DNA of 64,000 bases from Candidatus Nanopelagicales bacterium (GTDB taxonomy: Bacteria; Actinomycetota; Actinomycetes; S36-B12). This document shows, in pieces, positions 1 through 7,199 of the stretch; position 1 is the first letter of the stretch, and each line of letters opens with the position of its first letter. The DNA is taken from positions 1-64,000 of the forward strand of contig JAQTZL010000002.1 in NCBI GenBank assembly GCA_028687755.1, given 5' to 3'. A program made the translations under genes and the position numbers. The notes under the pieces are model-generated. The model was not told where the DNA came from, searched no databases, and saw only the letters and a program-made list of their open reading frames with translations.

Positions 1-46
1 TTGGCTCGAATCGGCTCTTTTCACTAGTAATAGCAACGAATGATAC

Positions 47-107
47 GCAATCGTTACCAGAATTCAGGATAAAATAGGACTTATGCGACGGCAATCGTTA
101 TCCAGAA
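47..107. repeat. Short imperfect direct repeat downstream of the first terminator
   Basis: The 16-base string at 47-62 (GCAATCGTTACCAGAA) recurs at 91-107 with one inserted T. The copies are 44 bp apart and lie beyond the terminator hairpin of the minus-strand gene. No gene is visible in 1-110. The repeat could be a protein-binding site for a promoter outside the window, or chance. Confidence 0.35.
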
Positions 108-110
108 ATA

Positions 111-149
111 CAACTGTGGCGGGCCCCAATAAGGGACCCGCCACAGTTG
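111..149 (-). terminator. Hairpin terminator of the substrate-binding-protein gene
   Basis: A 17-bp stem (111-127 with 133-149) encloses a 5-nt loop just past the stop codon at 166-168. The single non-Watson-Crick position is a C-A clash if read on the plus strand, but a G-U wobble in the minus-strand transcript. The hairpin is therefore fully paired only in RNA from the upstream minus-strand gene, which supports its strand. A moderately U-rich stretch follows. Confidence 0.75.
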
Positions 150-165
150 TGACACTCAGTTGTGA

Positions 166-1458
166 TTATCCGAAGACAACCTTGCCTGTTGTGGTGTCGA
201 TGATCTTTCCACCGCAGGTGGTCTTTGCGTCAGGCACGAGTTCAGTGCCCTTTGCAGTTGTGAACCAGTTACAGGTGATTGGGTTGCCGTTTGGCATGAT
301 GCCCTTTGGAACAAACGAGACCTTGCCTGGAAGCATGCCAGCACCGTCGTAGCTGGTGACCTTGCGAAGGTTGCTGATGAACGATGCGCGTGTTGGGCAC
401 TTGCCAGCAACCTTGAGACCCTTAATGAACAGGTCGGCACCGACGTAGCCAAGTGGAGCAGCTGGTGCGTAAGGGTTGATGCCAGCAGCCTTCATTGCTG
501 ATGCGAAGGTCTTCACCGCGCGGACGTTCACACCAACAGGTGCGGTGCCGTAGGTCTGACCAAGTGCGCCATCAAGAGCACCGTTTGCAGTCTTCAACAC
601 TGCTGGGTCTGAAAGACCAGCCACTGCGAATGACTTCAAGGTGACGCCCTGCTGCTTGAGAGCCTGTGCAAGAGAGATTGCGCCATCGATGTAACCCGAG
701 TAGTTGACCGAGTCAGCACCTGAGTTCTTAATGCGCAGTGCTTCTGAAGTTGCATCGTGAGCGCCAGCTGGTGAGTCAGCAATACGAAGAGCAACAGTCA
801 TGCCGCCCATCAGCGGCACGAGGTTTGCAAGTGCATTCTGTGATGCTGCAGCGCTTGCTGTTGCGTGGTTGATGATTGCAATCTTTGTTGCACCCTGCTG
901 CTTCTGCTTCTCGAGAACGAGGTTGGTAGCAAGCGTTGGTACAGCACTGGTGGTTGCGCCAGCGTCACCGAATGCGTTGATGTCGGTGCCGAAAGCTGCG
1001 TTTGAGAAACCAGTGATAGGAATGCCAGCTGACTTCAACGTTGGGTACATTGAAACAGTTGACGTAGTCGAGGTAAGGCCGAAGACACCTTCGCCGAGGG
1101 CCTTCTGGACCTGTGCGATTTGCTGTGAAGAGTTCGTGGCATCGTCATAAATGTTGAGCTTGATCTTGCGACCGTTGACGCCACCCTTGGCGTTTTCTTG
1201 GTCAACACGAAGCTGAGCACCCTGTGATGCACCCATGAACGTTGCAGCGGCTGGGCCTGACTTTGAACCAATCCAGCCCATGGTGATCTGGGTTGGGGTT
1301 ACGCCAGGGGTAGCTGCGCAGGTTGCGTTGGTTGCAGCGGTTGGCTTTGGAGCTGGTGCAGCCATGGCAGAAGTTGCCACAACGCTCAGCAGCACTGAAG
1401 CGCTTGCGCCGGCAGCAAGTGCTGTCGATACGCGCGTTTTGTGCGAGTAGTTGAACAT
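166..1458 (-). CDS. ABC transporter substrate-binding protein, branched-chain amino acid type
   Basis: The 430-residue secreted protein is of the periplasmic-binding-protein type I (Leu/Ile/Val-binding) fold. It begins with a Sec signal peptide (basic start, hydrophobic stretch, AMA-APAP cleavage region near residue 33). The mature part has the family's opening (TQITMGWIGSKSGPAA) and an ENAKGGVNGRKIKL segment. The ATG at 1458 is chosen because AGGAGG lies at 1463-1468, four bases upstream; a longer reading to 1485 lacks such a site. No lipobox cysteine is seen, unusual for a Gram-positive solute receptor, which normally needs a lipid anchor. No permease or ATPase gene adjoins it here, so partners lie outside the window or elsewhere. 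The substrate cannot be read from sequence. Confidence 0.88.
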   Translation of the reverse strand: MFNYSHKTRVSTALAAGASASVLLSVVATSAMAAPAPKPTAATNATCAATPGVTPTQITMGWIGSKSGPAAATFMGASQGAQLRVDQENAKGGVNGRKIKLNIYDDATNSSQQIAQVQKALGEGVFGLTSTTSTVSMYPTLKSAGIPITGFSNAAFGTDINAFGDAGATTSAVPTLATNLVLEKQKQQGATKIAIINHATASAAASQNALANLVPLMGGMTVALRIADSPAGAHDATSEALRIKNSGADSVNYSGYIDGAISLAQALKQQGVTLKSFAVAGLSDPAVLKTANGALDGALGQTYGTAPVGVNVRAVKTFASAMKAAGINPYAPAAPLGYVGADLFIKGLKVAGKCPTRASFISNLRKVTSYDGAGMLPGKVSFVPKGIMPNGNPITCNWFTTAKGTELVPDAKTTCGGKIIDTTTGKVVFG

Positions 1459-1627
1459 GAATCCTCCTTGAACCACCCACACCATGTGCGTGGGCTTATC
1501 GGTAATTTTCCGCGGATAACGCCCTAATTGCTAGTTATAGGGAAGAAAGATGCTAAATCGTTACAAATATCTGTTTACCGAATCAAACGGACATTTCCGG
1601 CGACCTTTAAGCCCAGGCCGAGCCCAA
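1459..1627 (-). promoter_or_regulatory. Upstream region and Shine-Dalgarno site of the substrate-binding-protein gene
   Basis: The gap holds a strong ribosome-binding site at 1463-1468 (minus strand AGGAGG). A possible -10 element reads TATAAC at 1539-1534. The nearest -35-like string (TTGTAA, 1566-1561) is spaced 21 bp away, longer than optimal, so the promoter assignment is tentative. Confidence 0.35.
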
Positions 1628-1987
1628 TCAGGAAGGCGAGGTGAACCAACGCCGAGCAGAAGGCATGTGCGCGAGCAGTAGTAACGCAACGGTGGCAGCG
1701 ACCAGCACGATCGCATGCCAATTCACGAAAATGGTAAGGACGCTGTCACCCACAAAGACGAACCACATGGCCCAAATGGCGTGAGTTGAGTGCAGCGAGG
1801 TCATTCGCCAGATCGCCACATGTGCTCCACCAAGGATCAGGCCTAGGCCCAGAGTGACCCAGACATGAGTCCCGTCAATGAGGGCGCTGACTATCTGCGA
1901 GAGCCAAAACACAATGCCTAGTCCAGCGAGTGCATGAATAATGACAATGGGTACAGGCCCAAAGCGGCTTGGCGTCTGGGAAGTCAT
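1628..1987 (-). CDS. Small four-helix membrane protein of unknown function
   Basis: About 119 residues with four predicted transmembrane segments: VPIVIIHALAGLGIVFWL, VWVTLGLGLILGGAHVAIW, AIWAMWFVFVGDSVLTIF and a final AIVLVAATVALLLLAHM helix, ending in a short basic tail. I do not recognise the family; the size and even spacing resemble DUF-type integral membrane proteins of actinobacteria. The start is uncertain: ATG at 1987 places the N-terminus just before the first helix, while GTG at 2032 would add 15 residues (MKKTR...). Neither has a clear Shine-Dalgarno site. It stands alone between tRNA-Arg and the transporter gene, all on the minus strand. Confidence 0.6.
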   Translation of the reverse strand: MTSQTPSRFGPVPIVIIHALAGLGIVFWLSQIVSALIDGTHVWVTLGLGLILGGAHVAIWRMTSLHSTHAIWAMWFVFVGDSVLTIFVNWHAIVLVAATVALLLLAHMPSARRWFTSPS

Positions 1988-2081
1988 GGACGCACCATAG
2001 GCGCCAAGGTGAAGAGCGCGCGTCTTCTTCACACATGTGAATGATGAAGCCGCTGAATCGAATCAAAGCGTGACGTAAACC

Positions 2082-2157
2082 TGGTGGCCCCGGGCAGAAT
2101 CGAACTGCCGGCCAATGGTTTAGGAAACCACTGCTCTATCCCCTGAGCTACGGAGCC
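2082..2157 (-). tRNA. tRNA-Arg (anticodon CCU)
   Basis: A full 76-nt cloverleaf: acceptor GGCTCCG paired with CGGGGCC, D-arm GCTC/GAGC, anticodon stem GTGGT/ACCAT around a TTCCTAA loop (anticodon CCU, reads AGG), T-arm GGCAG/CTGCC with a TTCGATT loop, discriminator A, and an encoded CCA at the 3' end. AGG codons are rare in the surrounding genes, so this is a minor isoacceptor. Confidence 0.97.
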
Positions 2158-2193
2158 GTGAAACGGCCCCAAGTCTGGCAGAGTGCCGATCTG

Positions 2194-2240
2194 GCTGGCT
2201 GAGTGGTGGCACCGCCGTAACGGCTTTCCCCTCAGCCAGC
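2194..2240 (-). terminator. Inverted repeat between the 47-residue gene and tRNA-Arg
   Basis: A perfect 10-bp inverted repeat (GCTGGCTGAG at 2194-2203 and its complement at 2231-2240) encloses a smaller GCCG-TTA-CGGC hairpin on the minus strand. It follows the small gene ending at 2267 and precedes tRNA-Arg in the same direction. No U-run follows, so it may be a terminator or a processing structure. Confidence 0.45.
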
Positions 2241-2266
2241 GCAGATGTGCTCTAGCGGGGATTTAT

Positions 2267-2410
2267 TTAGATTGCGCGAGAGAAAATTGCGTCGATCTCG
2301 GCTAGCTCACTTGAGCTCACAGCATTCGCGCGAAGGCGATCCCAATCGCGATACATCGCATCGGTCTTGCTGATGTGTGACTTACCAAATAGTGCATTAA
2401 TGAACTTCAT
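2267..2410 (-). CDS. Small soluble protein of 47 residues, function unknown
   Basis: The ATG at 2410 is preceded by AAGGAG nine bases upstream, much better than the longer reading to 2509. The product starts MKFINALFGKSH and ends in a helix-forming ELAEIDAIFSRAI stretch with mixed charge (YRDWDRLRA). There is no membrane segment or cysteine. It is a plausible stand-alone small protein; I do not recognise it. The 255-bp A+T-rich gap upstream (2411-2665) has room for its own promoter and shows no other gene. Confidence 0.6.
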   Translation of the reverse strand: MKFINALFGKSHISKTDAMYRDWDRLRANAVSSSELAEIDAIFSRAI

Positions 2411-2665
2411 GGAGTTGTGCTCCTTTGAATTGCGCAAGTGATTGCTGCGGCTTGTGGCCTGCTCACACTTGCTATGTGTTGTGTTGACGTACAAATTCTC
2501 CCATGGCAAATGGGTATGTAACGAAGCGTGAAGTGGTCTAGGTCATAAACACTGTGTGAACAAAGGAATTTTGTGAGGAAATGCTGATCAAAGAATCAAG
2601 AATCTCGTTTGCGGAATGTCATTCTTATGAGTGTTTAATGTAATGCGAGATATTTACACGCTTTG

Positions 2666-3571
2666 TTACATCGCTTGCGAGCAAAGATTTCTCAAATGAT
2701 CGAGCAACTGCAATCGCAGTTCAGATCCTGACTCGTGTAACGCTTTTTGGCGCGTGATGTATTCAGTGCGACCTTCGTTGGTTTCCATCAGAATTGGTTC
2801 GTAACCAAGTGCGCGTAAGTCATAGGGCGAAGCTTGCATGTCTAGAGTGCGCGCCTGACGAGCAAGTTCAAAGCAATCAGCCACAAATTCGCTTGGCAAG
2901 TATGGGTTGGCCCACATGGCATATTTGTAGAGATCCATCGTCGCGTGAACGCATCCGGGCTGCTCAAGTTCGGGTTGGGTTTCGCGTGTTGGTGTGATGA
3001 TATTCAGCGGCTTTGAGTCTTGAGTAAAAAAGCGAAATGCATCGAAGTGTGTACACCGCAACCCAACTTCATCCACAAGGTCGGCAATTTTTTCAGTGCC
3101 CAATCGAAGGGCATAACTTTCATGTCGTACTTCATCTGGTTTGAGCTTGTAGACCATTGCCCACTCGTGCATTCCTAAGCAATTGAAAAGTGGTTGTTTA
3201 GTCGAAGTGTTGTTCAGGATGGTGATGGCAAGTTTGAGACGCGGTTTGCGCTTTGTGATCCCTGCTCGGTTGAGGGTGATCCCTGCGTCGGTACACAGAT
3301 AGTCCTTGTGATCGAGAAACTCTTGCGCATCATCTTCAAGAACGACACCAAAACCTGGGTGCCAAGTCTGGAGTTTTCCAATTGAGTAGGGGTAGTAGTC
3401 AAAAAGAAAGTCATCAACGGGATGCTTTTCACCCACGTACTTTCGTTCCAGGCGAGGACGTACCCACGGTTCTACTCGAGCAGCGTGCGCAGCCTGCCGA
3501 TCGCGCCACTCGTGTTCTTTCACAGATTGATCGTACGTTGCGCGTTTCGTCCTCGGTTTTTCTGTGTGCAA
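2666..3571 (-). CDS. Conserved actinobacterial protein, often labelled 3-methyladenine DNA glycosylase
   Basis: A soluble 301-residue protein matching a conserved actinobacterial family by its signature strings: HPVDDFLFDYY near residue 51, WHPGFGVVL near 70, LFNCLGMHEWAMVYK near 128, and later HFDAFRFFT and PGCVHATMDLYKYAMW. Databases often name such proteins 3-methyladenine DNA glycosylase; I recall this label but see no helix-hairpin-helix glycosylase motif, so the function should be treated as unproven. The conserved His, Asp and aromatic residues suggest an enzyme. The start at 3571 lies just 16 bp from the divergent channel gene, so the two share a very short promoter region. Confidence 0.8.
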   Translation of the reverse strand: MHTEKPRTKRATYDQSVKEHEWRDRQAAHAARVEPWVRPRLERKYVGEKHPVDDFLFDYYPYSIGKLQTWHPGFGVVLEDDAQEFLDHKDYLCTDAGITLNRAGITKRKPRLKLAITILNNTSTKQPLFNCLGMHEWAMVYKLKPDEVRHESYALRLGTEKIADLVDEVGLRCTHFDAFRFFTQDSKPLNIITPTRETQPELEQPGCVHATMDLYKYAMWANPYLPSEFVADCFELARQARTLDMQASPYDLRALGYEPILMETNEGRTEYITRQKALHESGSELRLQLLDHLRNLCSQAM

Positions 3572-3587
3572 TTCCTAGGCTCTTCCC

Positions 3588-4340
3588 ATGAATTCACCAC
3601 AAGCGCCTGTCACGCGTAGGCAAATGTGGATCGAAATCTATGAAAAGAAGACGTCGAACCTACTTTCGTTCCTCGCACTGATTTACCTGTTCACGTTTTC
3701 CGTCCAAACCATCTGGCATCGGCCAGGAACAACCTGGTGGACCTTGCTTGATGACTTCGGCAAGGTGCTCTGGCTGCTGTTCGCGCTTGATCTGTTATTC
3801 CGATTCATCATGGTGAAGCCAAAGAAACGGTTCTTCCGTACCAACTGGCTCGACACCATCACCGTCGTATTGCCACAGTTCCGCGCGCTTCGTGCACTCA
3901 GCGCATTCAACAGTGGGGGATTCCTGTCGAAGAAGGGATTCCTCTCCGGTAGCGCTATGACCACGGCGGCGATCGGCGTGGTGTTGGTCGTGTGGGTTGG
4001 CGGGCTCATGGTGCTCAACGCGGAGCGTGGAGCTGCTGGCGCGGAAATTACGTCGCTCGGTGATGCCTTGTGGTGGGGTTTTGAAACCATCACGACAGTT
4101 GGTTACGGCGATTTCGTGCCAGTGACAGCTCTGGGTCGGATCTATGCAGTCTTGGTGATGTTTGCAGGTATTAGCGTGCTGGGCGTGGTTTCTGCAGGTA
4201 TGGCAGCAACGCTGGTCAAGAAGTCGACGAATCAAACCCCTCAGGAGACACCAGCCCAATCTGTGCTTGATCAGATCAATGAGCTCAAAGCAATGATTGA
4301 GAAGTTAGAGGCAAAGATTGATGGGAAAAACGGTTCGTAA
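3588..4340 (+). CDS. Voltage-gated-type potassium channel
   Basis: A 250-residue membrane protein with the K+ selectivity filter TTVGYGD at residues 169-175 between two pore helices. Upstream hydrophobic segments (about 24-43 and 57-76) and a short region with spaced arginines (PQFRALRAL) correspond to a reduced voltage-sensor-like part. The tail from about residue 220 is a charged, heptad-like coiled coil (DQINELKAMIEKLEAKI), which would assemble the tetramer. No RCK/TrkA-N ligand domain is present. The likely role is K+ flux and membrane potential control. It is divergent from the 2666 gene and followed after 22 bp by a small reading frame. Confidence 0.9.
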   Translation: MNSPQAPVTRRQMWIEIYEKKTSNLLSFLALIYLFTFSVQTIWHRPGTTWWTLLDDFGKVLWLLFALDLLFRFIMVKPKKRFFRTNWLDTITVVLPQFRALRALSAFNSGGFLSKKGFLSGSAMTTAAIGVVLVVWVGGLMVLNAERGAAGAEITSLGDALWWGFETITTVGYGDFVPVTALGRIYAVLVMFAGISVLGVVSAGMAATLVKKSTNQTPQETPAQSVLDQINELKAMIEKLEAKIDGKNGS

Positions 4341-4362
4341 CTGTTCGACGTAGGCTTCTCCC

Positions 4363-4512
4363 ATGTCCGTTGATCCAACACCTCCCGAAACAGAGACGCC
4401 AAAGAAGTTGGTTGTTGATTTACTTCCTGATGTCACGCGTGATGAAGAAGGCGGCTTTGAATCTCGCGATGATTTCTTGCGAGGAGAAGTTCCACCACAT
4501 CATGGTGGCTAA
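4363..4512 (+). CDS. Acidic 49-residue protein of unknown function
   Basis: An open frame from ATG 4363 to TAA 4510-4512 encodes MSVDPTPPETETPKKLVVD and on to a conserved-looking end RGEVPPHHGG. It is acidic and proline-rich at the start, without membrane helix or cysteine. Codon use resembles the neighbours. Small actinobacterial proteins with a similar PPHHG ending are familiar but have no assigned function. It follows the channel gene by 22 bp and may be cotranscribed with it. It ends 9 bp from the convergent mscL gene. Confidence 0.55.
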   Translation: MSVDPTPPETETPKKLVVDLLPDVTRDEEGGFESRDDFLRGEVPPHHGG

Positions 4513-4521
4513 AAAGCGAAG

Positions 4522-4899
4522 TTAAGAGGACTGTTGTTCTTTCAGTAAGTCGCGGATCTCCTGCAGAAGTTTGACGTCAGCAGGCGTTGCATCAACAGTG
4601 CCTTGGCCGGTTGCCTTGCGGTAGGCATTCATCGGCACAACAAAAACGAAATAGATCACCGTCAACGTAATAAAAAACGTGATGAGTGCGTTGATCAACA
4701 TCGAGAAATCAATAATCTGACCGCGAATGGTGACGGTTCCGGCATCGATTCCACCGCCGAGGAATATCCCTACAACAGGGTCGATCAGGGCTTTAGTGAA
4801 TGCGCCAACCAAGGTGGAAAACGCAGCACCGACGACAAAGGCGACGGCAAGATCAATGACATTGCCGCGAAGGACGAAAGTCTTGAAACCTTGAAACAT
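4522..4899 (-). CDS. mscL: Large-conductance mechanosensitive channel MscL
   Basis: The 125-residue protein has the MscL plan: MFQGFKTFVLRGNVIDLAVA amphipathic N-terminus and first helix with the GAAF-type tight packing, a periplasmic loop with FLGGG, a second helix (ALITFFITLTVIYFVFVVP), and a C-terminal helix bundle segment (VKLLQEIRDLLKEQ). It acts as a pentameric emergency valve at hypo-osmotic shock. ATG 4899 is chosen over upstream readings because the conserved N-terminus starts here and GAGGGGA lies just upstream. It follows the SAF-domain gene by 10 bp, forming an FmdB-SAF-MscL set seen in many actinobacteria. Confidence 0.95.
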   Translation of the reverse strand: MFQGFKTFVLRGNVIDLAVAFVVGAAFSTLVGAFTKALIDPVVGIFLGGGIDAGTVTIRGQIIDFSMLINALITFFITLTVIYFVFVVPMNAYRKATGQGTVDATPADVKLLQEIRDLLKEQQSS

Positions 4900-4909
4900 G
4901 TGAATCCCC

Positions 4910-5368
4910 TCAAGAGCGTGCTGACGTAACGACAAGGGTAAGGGACGCGGATGCGCCAGCTGCTGCCACTTGCACTGAATCCTGTGAAGGTACGGCGACC
5001 ACGATGAGTGATTCATCCCCGGAACTCAAGACACTTGATGGACTCCCCTTACTCATCACGCGCGCATGTTCAGTGATCACCACGGGTTCTCTGTCATCGA
5101 AGAGCTGAATGAGGCGAACGGTATTTCCAAGTTGGGCTGCGCCAGCAAGTTGTTTGTCAGCAAGCAGGATGGGCACTGCAACCTCATTGGTAGTGAGGGA
5201 AGTGACGATGGATTCAGGCGTACCTGTTACGGCGGCAGTATTTGCTCCGCCCGTGACCGTACCGAGAAATAGCAACGCGGCTAAGCCAGCGCATGCAGCA
5301 GCAACTAGGCGCCGATGTTGAGCTACAGCGATCCGAAGATTCGCGAGAATTGTGGAAAGTTCGCCCAT
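4910..5368 (-). CDS. SAF-domain membrane-anchored protein
   Basis: The 152-residue protein has one membrane anchor (about residues 22-42, AAACAGLAALLFLGTVTGG) followed by an extracytoplasmic SAF-like domain (VAVPILLADKQLAGAAQLGNTVRLI) of the kind found in CpaB/RcpC pilus assembly proteins. The family member found between fmdB and mscL in actinobacteria is generally annotated only as SAF domain protein. No Flp pilus genes are in this window, so a pilus role is not supported by context. The start ATG at 5368 gives a normal N-terminal cytoplasmic segment. Confidence 0.8.
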   Translation of the reverse strand: MGELSTILANLRIAVAQHRRLVAAACAGLAALLFLGTVTGGANTAAVTGTPESIVTSLTTNEVAVPILLADKQLAGAAQLGNTVRLIQLFDDREPVVITEHARVMSKGSPSSVLSSGDESLIVVAVPSQDSVQVAAAGASASLTLVVTSARS

Positions 5369-5418
5369 TGAGGCAGCGTAAGTAGTTTCAGGGTTGAAGG
5401 AAAACGGTTATCCACAGC

Positions 5419-5730
5419 TCAACTTGAAGCTGGTGAGCTGGTACCACTGGAACTTGATGAGGTGCTAGGACTGCTCGCCGCTGGAGTTGATGCGGGGCTG
5501 CTTGTTGGAGCGGGTGCACTTGAAGATCCGGCATCTGAACTTCCAGAGCCTGACCGTGAATCAGTCCGGTAGAAGCCTGAACCTTTGAACATCACGCCAA
5601 CGTTGTTGAACAATTTGCGAAGCGTGGGTTCCTTACATTCTGGGCAGTCCACGAGAGTGTCATCCGACATCTTTTGCACAACCTCAAGCTCAGCGCCGCA
5701 GTTGGAGCATGAGTATTCGTAGGTTGGCAC
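5419..5730 (-). CDS. FmdB-family zinc-ribbon protein
   Basis: The N-terminal 45 residues form the FmdB/CxxC-CxxC zinc ribbon: MPTYEYSCSNCGAELEVVQ, then DCPECKEPTLRKLF, followed by GVMFKGSGFYRTD. The remaining 50 residues are low-complexity Ser/Ala/Pro. It is called a putative regulatory protein after FmdB of Methylophilus, but the role in actinobacteria is not established. It is the first gene of the minus-strand FmdB-SAF-MscL group, with a gap of 50 bp to the next gene. Confidence 0.9.
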   Translation of the reverse strand: MPTYEYSCSNCGAELEVVQKMSDDTLVDCPECKEPTLRKLFNNVGVMFKGSGFYRTDSRSGSGSSDAGSSSAPAPTSSPASTPAASSPSTSSSSSGTSSPASS

Positions 5731-5817
5731 TGATTCCTCCGGAGTTGACGCACAAGTTCTTCTTCTCCAATTGTGCCCGGTGACCCTGAACTAAACCAAT
5801 TCAGGTGTGTGCCCCCT

Positions 5818-6219
5818 ATGGTTTTGCAGGTGAGCACCCGATTCCCACTTCGTCTGCTTTCCGTGATTGCACTTGGAGGAATCGTCGGTGCTCTGGGCCG
5901 GGTAGCGATTGCAGAATTCTTCGGTAGCGGCTCAACACAGCAGCTTGCTGCAACCTTGTGTGTCAATATCTTGGGGGCTTTGGCCATTGGCGCGGCTTTG
6001 CCTTGGTTACGTGAGCGCACCGCAAGCCCCTGGATACAGCCATTTCTCATCACTGGAGTCCTCGGTGGCTTCACCACCTTCTCCACCTTCGCTGCTGATG
6101 TCGTACTCACCGCGGAATCTATGAGCGTGACGGTTCTCTATATAGCGGTGACCCTGGTTGTTGGTCTCCTGGCTGTTCCAATTGGAACTTGGGCGTATCG
6201 AAGTGTGCGTGTCAGATGA
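5818..6219 (+). CDS. crcB: Fluoride channel subunit CrcB/FluC (first of a pair)
   Basis: About 133 residues with four membrane helices and the Fluc signatures: a GGIVGALGRVAI first helix, an asparagine in CVNILGALAIG, and the GGFTTFSTF break motif. Fluc proteins form dual-topology dimers that expel fluoride. The start is set at ATG 5818; a longer reading from 5773 has an unlikely hydrophilic lead and no ribosome site. Its TGA overlaps the ATG of the second copy (ATGA, 6216-6219), so the two are translationally coupled and probably form a heterodimer. Confidence 0.9.
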   Translation: MVLQVSTRFPLRLLSVIALGGIVGALGRVAIAEFFGSGSTQQLAATLCVNILGALAIGAALPWLRERTASPWIQPFLITGVLGGFTTFSTFAADVVLTAESMSVTVLYIAVTLVVGLLAVPIGTWAYRSVRVR

Positions 6220-6581
6220 ACCTTTCAACGATGGGCTGGGTTGTTTTAGGTGCTGGAGTTGGCGCACCTACGCGATATGTCATTGACCGATTTGTTACGG
6301 AACGCACGGCGGTCAGTCGCATTCCATTAGGTCTCCTCGTAGTGAATGTTGTTGGCTCTGTGCTGTTAGGAATTGTGCTTGGGCTTCATAACCCGACCTT
6401 GGCAATTGTTGCGGGAAGCGGTTTCTGCGGAGCTCTCACAACATTTTCTGGATTCGCATGGGAAAGCAATGCGTTGTGGTGTGAACGTAGGTCAGCATTC
6501 TGGGGATTCGTGGTGTTGATGACGGTGTTATGTGTTGCCAGCTTCTGGTTAGCGTGGTCGATCACTTCTGCGTTGGCGTGA
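6216..6581 (+). CDS. crcB: Fluoride channel subunit CrcB/FluC (second of a pair)
   Basis: The 121-residue partner subunit has the same four-helix plan: GAGVGAPTRYVIDRF, NVVGSVLLGIVLG and GFCGALTTFSGFAWE. It overlaps the first copy by four bases, which explains why ATG 6216 was taken rather than the upstream frame start. Paired, sequence-diverged FluC genes are typical of Gram-positive bacteria and are thought to give obligate heterodimers. The 3' end overlaps the convergent cyclo-ligase gene by 20 bp. Confidence 0.92.
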   Translation: MNLSTMGWVVLGAGVGAPTRYVIDRFVTERTAVSRIPLGLLVVNVVGSVLLGIVLGLHNPTLAIVAGSGFCGALTTFSGFAWESNALWCERRSAFWGFVVLMTVLCVASFWLAWSITSALA

Positions 6582-7176
6582 TGTAACGAACGCGCGCGTT
6601 GGTGACAACAACGTCAACGCGAGCATCGTGTGATTCAACAGGAATATCTTCTTGGTCTTCTGAGTCATTGACCACTGCAATTAACAGCGGGGGAGACTCA
6701 AATTGCGCTAGCGCTCGGTCATAAAATCCACCACCCTGACCTAGGCGATGTCCCATCGGATCAATTGCGAGTGCAGGTAACACGATCACCTGTGCCTCTC
6801 CAAGATCAACAATTGCGTTGCCCTGCGCTTCACGGATACCAAAAGCACCGATCTGTGTTGGCGTAGTTCGTTCAGTGTCCACCCAGGTCAGGGCTTCACC
6901 CACAACGCGAGGAGTGAGCACCTGAATATCGCGGGACCAGAGCTCATCGAGTAATTCATCGGTGCTTGGCTCACTTGCAGTTGAGAAATACAGCGCAATA
7001 CAGGTCGGCCGAAGGGGATTGATAACTTCGAGCACCCCATGGGCGAAGGCTCGACCAGCTTCAGCGCGTTCGAAGGGGGCCTGCACTGCGCGGGCGGCAC
7101 GAATCCTTCTTCTCGCGATCGCTTTTTGTTGCGAGGTTTCCGAAGAATTGGCAGTCACGAATCCATCGTGCCCCAT
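6562..7176 (-). CDS. 5-formyltetrahydrofolate cyclo-ligase
   Basis: The enzyme converts 5-formyl-THF to 5,10-methenyl-THF using ATP. The 204-residue product shows the family pattern: an N-terminal basic helix (KAIARRRIRAARA), a LYFSTASEPSTDELL strand-loop, and the C-terminal ATP/folate motif GHRLGQGGGFYDRAL near residues 143-157. The start may be ATG 7176 or an in-frame GTG at 7158; neither has a strong ribosome site. It is divergent from galU with a 23-bp gap and convergent with the second crcB, with overlapping ends. This position next to galU is common in actinobacteria. Confidence 0.93.
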   Translation of the reverse strand: MGHDGFVTANSSETSQQKAIARRRIRAARAVQAPFERAEAGRAFAHGVLEVINPLRPTCIALYFSTASEPSTDELLDELWSRDIQVLTPRVVGEALTWVDTERTTPTQIGAFGIREAQGNAIVDLGEAQVIVLPALAIDPMGHRLGQGGGFYDRALAQFESPPLLIAVVNDSEDQEDIPVESHDARVDVVVTNARVRYITPTQK

Positions 7177-7199
7177 CTTGGCCGGCTAGGGTCTTACTT

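Noticed and set aside
3795..4259. Long minus-strand frame of 154 codons opposite the potassium channel
   Set aside because: It is fully antisense to a gene with a clear K+ filter and helices, has an implausible Cys/His-rich composition and no ribosome site.
5592..6110. Minus-strand frame of 172 codons spanning fmdB and the first crcB
   Set aside because: It crosses two convincingly identified genes and has no recognisable domain; it is a shadow frame.
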